Below are positions 16,051-21,880 of a stretch of DNA of 32,691 bases, in pieces. The notes under the pieces were generated by a model that saw nothing but the letters and a program-made list of their open reading frames with translations, ran no database searches and had not been told where the DNA came from. The stretch is from CAZECE01 sp964510525 (GTDB lineage: Bacteria > Pseudomonadota > Gammaproteobacteria > Pseudomonadales > JANQJO01): contig CAZECE010000061.1 in assembly GCA_964510525.1 (NCBI GenBank), forward strand, positions 1 through 32,691, written 5' to 3'. How positions within the stretch are numbered: position 1 is the stretch's first letter; each line of letters starts with the position of its first letter. The position numbers and the translations under genes are program-made.

Positions 16051-16386
16051 GGCTTCAACATCTAATAAAGTACCGAGAGTTTCATCAGCGGCCTCAACAA
16101 CTTTCGAAGAGACTTCCACCTGCTGCTCCGCTTCTTTCAAAGAGACAACATTATTAGCTAAATTAGAGCTGGCTAAATTAGACAAATCAGTATTGCCACC
16201 AGAACTATCAGAGCTATTAGCATTAGCTGCATCCTGAGACTCAGCAGCCGGATTCGCCAACGCAGTACCTGAGGCATCATCAGCGGATTCATTACCAAAC
16301 GATTGTGTGAGTTGCGAAGCCGCCTGATTCAAGGCTGAAACACCTTGTTGAAGACCAGACAAACCCGCGGCCAGAACATCAGTCAT
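16048..16386 (-). CDS. Small protein resembling a flagellar rod/hook D0 domain
   Basis: This 112-residue protein of unknown function has GGGAGG seven bases before its ATG. The N-terminal helix (MTDVLAAGLSGLQQGVSALN) recalls the start of FlgE/F/G-type axial proteins. The C-terminal ~35 residues (NVVSLKEAEQQVEVSSKVV, then EAADETLGTLLDVEA) closely resemble the closing helix of rod/hook proteins, which typically reads like 'MVNLIEAQRAYEANAKVIKTADEMLGTLLDI'. The middle (about 32-70) is a Ser/Asn/Ala/Asp linker with no folded domain. It therefore looks like the two D0 helices without the D1/D2 body. It contains no cysteine. It is the first gene of a pair with the SprA-like protease. No other flagellar gene is in the window. 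The resemblance is by eye; homology is not proven. Confidence 0.7.
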   Translation of the reverse strand: MTDVLAAGLSGLQQGVSALNQAASQLTQSFGNESADDASGTALANPAAESQDAANANSSDSSGGNTDLSNLASSNLANNVVSLKEAEQQVEVSSKVVEAADETLGTLLDVEA

Positions 16387-16501
16387 AAGACACCTCCCAC
16401 AGCGCCTAAAAGCAGATTACTTTCACAAGACCTGATTAAATAATAGCCTTATTTTGCAATCAAACAAGGTGGAATAGTGGCCAAAAACTCTAAGAAAAGG
16501 C

Positions 16502-17206
16502 CTATAAAAGACCTTCAACGGAAAGGTACTGGGCAGCCAGTTGTGCTTTTTGTTGCCAAGATTCAGCCACTTGACCGTCCAAATAAGGCACTTCACCTAA
16601 AAAAGGACAGGCTAAATTTTTTTGTAAATAAGCCATATTTTTTTCTAAAAAACGCATATTAGGGTCTACAACGTTCGCCACCCAGCCAGCCAAAGGCAAA
16701 CCCGCCTGACGAACACTCGCCGCCGTTAACATGGCGTGGTTTAAACAACCCAAACGCATGCCCACCACTAAAATCACCGGCAACTGCAAAGCCACCACCA
16801 CATCGGCCAAGGTTTCAGATGGGTTCAATGGCGTGAACCAACCTCCTGCCCCTTCCGCTAAAAACAGGGTATTGGAAGTGAAAGAGGTCACTCGCTGTTG
16901 ATGCCAAGACACCACATCCGTCTGACGCACCGCTTTACCGACAAGATCCGCCGCAATATGAGGTGAAGCCGGCTCAGGAAGCACGATTGGGTTAATACGC
17001 TCATACGCTGGCGGCTGTTCATATAACGACTGCAAATGCAGTCCATCTTCATTGAACCACGCATCGCCCTGCTGTTCTGCTCCGGCAGAGACCCACTTTA
17101 ACAACTCTACATCACGACCTTGCTCTGTTAACGCATGAAACAAGGCACCAGTAACCAGCGTCTTTCCAATTTCAGTGTCTGTACCTGCTATGAAAAACCC
17201 CGTCAT
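16502..17206 (-). CDS. bioD: ATP-dependent dethiobiotin synthetase
   Basis: BioD closes the ureido ring of dethiobiotin from diaminopelargonic acid, CO2 and ATP. I use the ATG at 17206, which overlaps the bioC stop as ATGA; the frame stays open seven codons upstream. The product is 234 residues. Walker A is GTDTEIGKT (8-16), with AEGAGGWFTPL and LPVILVVGMRLGCLNHAMLT following the family. The substrate loop reads LLKWVSAGAE: Lys37 is kept, but the usual KPVASG is changed (Pro to Trp, and Ala-Ser to Ser-Ala). It is the last gene of the biotin operon. No clear terminator follows. Confidence 0.96.
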   Translation of the reverse strand: MTGFFIAGTDTEIGKTLVTGALFHALTEQGRDVELLKWVSAGAEQQGDAWFNEDGLHLQSLYEQPPAYERINPIVLPEPASPHIAADLVGKAVRQTDVVSWHQQRVTSFTSNTLFLAEGAGGWFTPLNPSETLADVVVALQLPVILVVGMRLGCLNHAMLTAASVRQAGLPLAGWVANVVDPNMRFLEKNMAYLQKNLACPFLGEVPYLDGQVAESWQQKAQLAAQYLSVEGLL

Positions 17207-18054
17207 AACCGCAACAACCCTCGCCACACCCGATAATCCAAAACAAATGGCTCATGCGAGCCCTGAACATAATTACTAAACGCCGCCTCCAGCGTAGCCC
17301 ATTGGGTTCGACCACGCAGCCCCGAAGCAACACCCGCTGCAGCCCGCCGATCCAACACGGTATTGGCGCCCATCGCTTTTAACGCATACAACAAGGACTT
17401 CAAGCTTGAGTAGAATTGACGCCACTCCATCACACCGGATGACAGCCTTGTTAACGACAGTCGCTCAATTGCTTCCTGCACAGCCGCCACTTCAGGAAAA
17501 GTATTTACATGGCACTCATCATCAACTTGCTGCCAAGCTTGTCGCAACACACTCAAACTGCCTGCCGTAGGCATTGCCAATAACAACCCTCCCCCAGGCA
17601 CCACCACCTCAGAGAGACGCCGCAACCACCGTTGTGGCGTACCACACCAGTGCAGCGTAAAACTGCTGACCACCAAATCAAATTTACCCAAATGAGTAAG
17701 CGACTGCATGGCGTCCGCTTGGCACACATGAATCGAGGAATACCCAGCAAGGCGCTGCTGAGCCACACGCACCATGCCTTCCGCGACATCGATTGCCACA
17801 ATATCCGCTTTCGGGAATAGAAGAGCCAAGGCCTCCGCCAGCAACCCTGTGCCACACCCCACATCTAAAATACGTGTCACCGAAGAAAATTGACGAGAGC
17901 ACTCTTTGAGCAACGAAGACAACAGTTGCCCAGCCACGCGCAATTGCAAGGCCGCGTAATGATCATACTGATCAGCGGCCAATGAAAAAGCCCGACCAAC
18001 GTTTTCTGGCGAGCACTCTAACTTAGTCTCCAACACAGCCTCTAGCGCAGACAT
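17203..18054 (-). CDS. bioC: Malonyl-ACP O-methyltransferase
   Basis: BioC methylates malonyl-ACP with S-adenosylmethionine, so that the disguised chain is elongated by fatty-acid synthase to pimeloyl-ACP methyl ester. The ATG at 18054 shares a base with the bioH stop (TAATG), giving 283 residues. The frame is open 37 codons further upstream inside bioH, but that stretch is Cys/Arg-rich shadow sequence. The SAM-binding motif ILDVGCGTGLLAEAL (62-76) and AIDVAEGMV are clear, as are the N-terminal VGRAFSLAADQYDHYAALQ signature (19-37) and SSFTLHWCGTPQRWL. Its 3' end overlaps bioD by four bases. Coupled translation across bioH-bioC-bioD is likely. Confidence 0.95.
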   Translation of the reverse strand: MSALEAVLETKLECSPENVGRAFSLAADQYDHYAALQLRVAGQLLSSLLKECSRQFSSVTRILDVGCGTGLLAEALALLFPKADIVAIDVAEGMVRVAQQRLAGYSSIHVCQADAMQSLTHLGKFDLVVSSFTLHWCGTPQRWLRRLSEVVVPGGGLLLAMPTAGSLSVLRQAWQQVDDECHVNTFPEVAAVQEAIERLSLTRLSSGVMEWRQFYSSLKSLLYALKAMGANTVLDRRAAAGVASGLRGRTQWATLEAAFSNYVQGSHEPFVLDYRVWRGLLRL

Positions 18055-18827
18055 TACATAGACCTCGCTGCAAAAGCCTGTAACGCCTGAGCAACAGACT
18101 TGGGGTGAGACCAAAACACAGCGTGCCCTGCGTCTACAATCACCTCTGATGCAACATCTGGGCATTGCTGTCGAAAATCCTCAACCCCCAACATCGGCAA
18201 TAACGGATCATGACCACCAAACAGCGCCAACACACGCCCAGACCATTGAGACAACTCACCTCGCAAATCCACTTCAAGAAAAAAATCCAAAAGACGCAAA
18301 CTTAATGCCGCCTTAGCACCTTGATGCAACAGCACCCCCAAATCAGACTCTAGGCAACTTCGGTCAATTTCCGACGCAATTTCCGGCACATAGGCACGAC
18401 AAAACCGTTTAAACCCACGCCTCGAATTTTGCGCATACTGACGTCGAAAGCGTTCCAGCTGCTCAGACACCAACCCCAATGACCAGTCATCATCACGCTG
18501 CCAATAAGGCGTACTCGCCAACAACACCAGGGGGTCTTTGTGTCGCTGAAACTGCTGCAGTAGCCGCATCACCACCAGCCCAGCCAACGACCAGGCCACC
18601 CATACTTTCTGGCGCTCTCCACCTTTAAAAACACGCGCCGCTAATTGCGACACCACGTAATCAAAGACGTCACCAAAAGAACCATCGGCCAAAGAAAAAT
18701 CTGAAGCCACCTCGTCCCCGTACAAATCAAAGCACTGATTTACAGAACTCCCTGGGAGTTCCGCCAAAAGGGGTTTCCAAACGTCTTTTGGCATCCCCCA
18801 ACCGGAAACAAACACCCAATCAATCAT
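18054..18827 (-). CDS. bioH: Pimeloyl-ACP methyl ester esterase (BioH), variant nucleophile elbow
   Basis: BioH removes the methyl ester from pimeloyl-ACP methyl ester and ends BioC-dependent chain building. This 257-residue alpha/beta hydrolase starts MIDWVFVSGWGMPKDVW, like family members' GWGxxxxVW oxyanion region. The catalytic triad is Ser80 (VAWSLAGLV), Asp207 (LFGGHDPLLP) and His235 (DAGHAVFWSHP). The elbow reads A-W-S-L-A, so both flanking glycines of GxSxG are alanine, which is unusual. The start codon lies inside the second copy of a degenerate tandem repeat. An upstream copy offers a decoy ATG that opens an eight-codon frame stopping across the bioH start. Its position between bioF and bioC supports the assignment. 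Confidence 0.92.
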   Translation of the reverse strand: MIDWVFVSGWGMPKDVWKPLLAELPGSSVNQCFDLYGDEVASDFSLADGSFGDVFDYVVSQLAARVFKGGERQKVWVAWSLAGLVVMRLLQQFQRHKDPLVLLASTPYWQRDDDWSLGLVSEQLERFRRQYAQNSRRGFKRFCRAYVPEIASEIDRSCLESDLGVLLHQGAKAALSLRLLDFFLEVDLRGELSQWSGRVLALFGGHDPLLPMLGVEDFRQQCPDVASEVIVDAGHAVFWSHPKSVAQALQAFAARSM

Positions 18828-18885
18828 TCAGCACCCAATCAATCATCCAACACCCAGTCACCCAACACCCAAGCAACCATTCGAG
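18813..18885. repeat. Degenerate four-copy tandem repeat at the bioF-bioH junction
   Basis: On the plus strand, CACCCAATCAATCAT occurs exactly at 18813-18827 and 18832-18846 (19-base period). Decayed relatives follow at 18851 (CACCCAGTCA) and 18866-18885 (CACCCAAGCAACCATTCGAG). The array encodes the bioF C-terminus (GCLGVG), its stop codon, the intergenic gap and the bioH start. Confidence 0.8.
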
Positions 18886-20024
18886 TCAGCCACCTTGGCC
18901 AAGGCAACGACCAAGGCCTGAACTTGCTCAACCGAATGCGACGCATTTAATACACAGCGCAACCGCGCTTGATCTACAGGAACCGTCGGCGAGCGAATGG
19001 CTTGAACCCAAAACCCTTGAGCTCGCAATCCATCACTGATCGCCACCGCACGTTGAGCAGAACCAATCATAACCGGCTGAATCGGCGTATTGGACGGCAA
19101 CAAAGGCAACCCCAACGCCATCGCTTGCTGCCGAAATTCTTGAATGAGCAACTGCAGGTGTTGTCGCAACGCATCACCTTGCCTTATCTTATCCAACCCC
19201 ACCTGAGCGGCCGCCAAGACGGCTGGCGGCGGCGCAGTGGTGTAAATCAACGAGCGCGTCACTTGCTGCAAATAATCAATGACACGCTGAGGCCCAACAA
19301 CAAACGCGCCATTAGCACCAAACGCCTTACCAAAGGTGCCAATTAATACTGGGACATCGTTTTGCGTTAACCCCTGTTCTGCAGCAACACCACGCCCTTC
19401 CGGACCAATCAGCCCCAAAGCATGCGCTTCATCAACCACCATCGCAGCCTCGTAGTTTTGTGCAAGCGCACTCAGCGACTTTAAAGGCGCCACATCCCCT
19501 TCCATACTAAACACCGATTCGGTGATCACCCACAGACTGCCGGTCTCTTGCTGAGAGCGTTTGAGCTGCCGGCCAGCGGACGCAGGATCAAGGTGCTGGT
19601 AACGACACCATTTTGCCTGACTCAAACGAATACCATCAATCAAACTGGCGTGACACAATTTATCGGCCACCACACCACACGCTGGAGTCAACAAGGCCTG
19701 AAGCAAACCAACATTGGCTAAAAATCCAGAAGAAAAAATCAGACACGCCTCTCGCTGCAACCAATCGGCTAACGCCTGCTCAAGATCGGCTTGCAGCCGA
19801 GAGTAACCAGACACAAATTGAGAGGACTGCCCGCCGACGCCCCATCGCGCAACAGCAGCTTGCGCCGCTTTAATCAGGTCCGCATCCTGAGCCAAACCCA
19901 AATAGTCGTTACTGCAAAAATTCAATAACGAAGCATCATCCACCTCATTCTGAGTTCGCTGACGCCACAAGCCTTGTTCTTTTATGCGATCAAGCTCGGC
20001 GGTTAGTCGATGCAACTGGCGCAC
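18858..20024 (-). CDS. bioF: 8-amino-7-oxononanoate synthase
   Basis: BioF is a PLP enzyme that condenses pimeloyl-ACP with alanine. It has 388 residues (E. coli 384). Landmarks are LNFCSNDYLGL (34-44), SQFVSGYSRLQADLE, the ring-stacking His125 (LCHASLIDG), ESVFSMEGDVAPL, VVDEAHALG with Asp198, and the PLP lysine Lys233 in GTFGKAFGANGA. The best start is GTG at 20024, which overlaps the end of bioB by 22 bases in another frame; no ATG or strong ribosome site is nearby, so coupling to bioB is likely. The last residues (NGCLGVG) come from the repeat shared with the bioH start. Confidence 0.96.
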   Translation of the reverse strand: MRQLHRLTAELDRIKEQGLWRQRTQNEVDDASLLNFCSNDYLGLAQDADLIKAAQAAVARWGVGGQSSQFVSGYSRLQADLEQALADWLQREACLIFSSGFLANVGLLQALLTPACGVVADKLCHASLIDGIRLSQAKWCRYQHLDPASAGRQLKRSQQETGSLWVITESVFSMEGDVAPLKSLSALAQNYEAAMVVDEAHALGLIGPEGRGVAAEQGLTQNDVPVLIGTFGKAFGANGAFVVGPQRVIDYLQQVTRSLIYTTAPPPAVLAAAQVGLDKIRQGDALRQHLQLLIQEFRQQAMALGLPLLPSNTPIQPVMIGSAQRAVAISDGLRAQGFWVQAIRSPTVPVDQARLRCVLNASHSVEQVQALVVALAKVADSNGCLGVG

Positions 20025-21079
20025 TGAGAGGTCTCAACAACTTCAGACTCAATAGATAACGATGACGCCTGCAAACCCAGCTTAACAAACAAGGCCGCAT
20101 CTTCCGACTCATCAGGGTTCGATGTGGTCAGCAGCTTATCACCATAAAAAATAGAATTGGCGCCCACAAAAAAACACCAAGCTTGTTGCTGCTCGTTCAT
20201 ATGTTCTCGACCTGCTGACAAGCGCAACACCGACGTCGGCATCATCAAACGAGCCACAGCTAAGGTACGCACAAAATCAAAAGGATCAACGGGGTCCGCA
20301 GAAGCTAAAGGCGTGCCTTCGATGGCAACCAATTGGTTTATCGGCACGCTTTGCGGATGCTCTGGCAAGTTAGCCAATGCCAGCAACAGCCCCATCCGAT
20401 CGTGCTGTGACTCCCCCAACCCTAAAATACCACCGCAACACACATTAATCCCCGCGTTACGAACATGATCTAACGTCTGCAAGCGGTCCTCAAAAGAACG
20501 GGTGCTAATAATGCGGTTGTAATGGTCTTCGGAGGTATCCAAATTGTGATTGTAATAATCCAAACCAGCCGCCGCGAGCTCATCGGCTTGATCCTGATCG
20601 AGCATGCCCAATGTCATACAGGTCTCCAAGCCCAACGCCTTGACGGAGCGCACCATCTCAACCACTTTGGGCATGTCTTTTTTTGGCGGCGACCGCCAAG
20701 CCGCCCCCATGCAAAAACGGCTCGCACCCGCAGCTTTGGCTTCTTCAGCCTGCTGAACAACCGACTCAAGCGACATCAATGGCTCTTTTTTTAGCTCTGT
20801 ATTATAGTGGCCACTTTGGGAACAATATTGGCAATCTTCTGGGCAAGCCCCGGTTTTGATGCTCAGTAAGGTGCTGACTTGAACTTCTGAGGGATTAAAA
20901 AAGCGTCGATGAACTTGGTGAGCACGATACGCCAACTCCAGCCAAGGCAGATCAAATAATGTCGCCACTTCGAGCCGGGTCCAGTTATGCCGCTTCTCAC
21001 CACAACACAACGCCTCTAAATCAGGCTTAAAAGACAGACCCGCCGTATTGTTCATCGGTTTATTCATAGGGTTATTCAT
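20003..21079 (-). CDS. bioB: Biotin synthase
   Basis: BioB is a radical-SAM enzyme that inserts sulfur into dethiobiotin. The SAM-cluster motif GACPEDCQYCSQS has Cys79, Cys83 and Cys86. YYNHNLDTS, GLGESQHDRMGLLL and MMPTSVLRLSAGREHMNEQQQAWCF complete the family pattern. The frame is open to 21118. I choose ATG at 21079 because GGAAG (21091-21087) lies seven bases upstream, giving 358 residues. Starts at 21085, 21067 and 21055 are also possible because a 12-base unit (ATGAAT-type) is repeated three times. The N-terminus is about 25-30 residues longer than in E. coli. It is the first gene of bioB-F-H-C-D; bioA is absent from the window. Confidence 0.97.
   Translation of the reverse strand: MNNPMNKPMNNTAGLSFKPDLEALCCGEKRHNWTRLEVATLFDLPWLELAYRAHQVHRRFFNPSEVQVSTLLSIKTGACPEDCQYCSQSGHYNTELKKEPLMSLESVVQQAEEAKAAGASRFCMGAAWRSPPKKDMPKVVEMVRSVKALGLETCMTLGMLDQDQADELAAAGLDYYNHNLDTSEDHYNRIISTRSFEDRLQTLDHVRNAGINVCCGGILGLGESQHDRMGLLLALANLPEHPQSVPINQLVAIEGTPLASADPVDPFDFVRTLAVARLMMPTSVLRLSAGREHMNEQQQAWCFFVGANSIFYGDKLLTTSNPDESEDAALFVKLGLQASSLSIESEVVETSQCASCID
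21044..21079. repeat. Three 12-base tandem copies at the bioB start
   Basis: Reading the minus strand, ATGAATAACCCT, ATGAATAAACCG and ATGAACAATACG follow each other. They encode MNNP-MNKP-MNNT and give three successive in-frame ATG codons at the bioB N-terminus. Confidence 0.8.
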
Positions 21080-21101
21080 AGACATACTTCCAAAATTCAG
21101 C

Positions 21102-21860
21102 ATGGCATTAGAACACATTCGACTTCATCGATTCAATCCATTCAGATTAAATATCGATCGATGCTGTCTTTGCAAACAGGGCCGATCCGTCGACGAGAGC
21201 CTCAACAACAAGCACCCGAGCAACGACTCGCTATGTCACATTTGCCGCGACATTCTGCGCCAACAAACCTCGACCGCCAGCTGCACTCAGTGCGGGCTAC
21301 CCATCACCTTGAACAGCACAGGCTCTTGTGGAGCCTGTCTAACATCCCCGCCATTCAGACGCAAAACTCTCTCAGGAGCACTGTATCAGTTCCCTGTGGA
21401 TCGGATGATTACGGCGTTTAAATACAACGCAAAGTTGCACTATCTTTCACCCCTACTTGACCAACTCATTGACAACATTCATCACACCTATGACATCGCC
21501 AAGCGGCCACAGCTGTTAATCCCCATTCCCTTGCACCCTAAGAAGTTAAGAGACAGGGGCTTTAATCAAAGCGTACTGATCAGTAAGGGCTTAAGCCAAG
21601 CACTTAACATCCCCGTTGCATCGGTACTGCGTCGCACCAAGCACACAGAACCACAAAGCCGGCTCTCAGCCAAAGCCAGGCAACGCAACCTAACCAACGC
21701 GTTTAAAATCACGAAAACAGGGCAAGCGACCATTCAAGGAAAAACACTGGCTATTATTGATGATGTCATTACCACGGGCACCACCATTGAAAAGGCCGCC
21801 CAACACCTGCTGCAAGCAGGGGCACGCGAAGTAGACGCTTGGAGCTTAGCTAGGGCGTAA
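21102..21860 (+). CDS. comF: ComF/GntX family phosphoribosyltransferase-like protein
   Basis: This 252-residue protein of the ComF family is linked to natural transformation or DNA processing in other bacteria; its exact reaction is unproven. A zinc-finger-like N-terminus (cysteines 21-24, 45, 48, 61, 64, 76, 79, including CTQCGLPI and CGAC) precedes a type I phosphoribosyltransferase domain. LIPIPLHPKKLRDRGFNQS (139-157) and the PRPP loop AIIDDVITTGTT (217-228) are plain. I use the ATG at 21102; the frame is open back to a TTG at 21048 that reads through the bioB repeats. It is divergent from bioB with only 22 bases between starts and converges with the c-di-GMP gene. ComF next to bio genes is common in gammaproteobacteria. 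Confidence 0.94.
   Translation: MALEHIRLHRFNPFRLNIDRCCLCKQGRSVDESLNNKHPSNDSLCHICRDILRQQTSTASCTQCGLPITLNSTGSCGACLTSPPFRRKTLSGALYQFPVDRMITAFKYNAKLHYLSPLLDQLIDNIHHTYDIAKRPQLLIPIPLHPKKLRDRGFNQSVLISKGLSQALNIPVASVLRRTKHTEPQSRLSAKARQRNLTNAFKITKTGQATIQGKTLAIIDDVITTGTTIEKAAQHLLQAGAREVDAWSLARA
21107..21136 (-). promoter_or_regulatory. Candidate bioB operon promoter
   Basis: On the minus strand TTGAAT (21136-21131) and TCTAAT (21112-21107) are 18 bases apart. The -10 matches five of six consensus bases, 28 bases before the chosen bioB start. It lies inside the 5' coding end of the divergent comF. No BirA- or BioR-like palindrome was recognised. Confidence 0.4.
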
Positions 21861-21880
21861 AACAGTGTTCGTTAAGAGAA

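Noticed and set aside
18055..18165. Longer N-terminus for bioC
   Set aside because: The extra 37 residues are Cys/Arg-rich shadow of bioH; the TAATG overlap and the conserved N-terminus support the start at 18054.
18813..18885. CRISPR-like array at the bioF/bioH junction
   Set aside because: The repeats are too short, degenerate and nearly spacer-free, overlap coding sequence, and have no cas genes nearby. The same reasoning applies to the PilZ gene repeats.
21080..21140. BirA operator before bioB
   Set aside because: No TTGTAAAC/GTTTACAA-type palindrome is present upstream of the chosen start.
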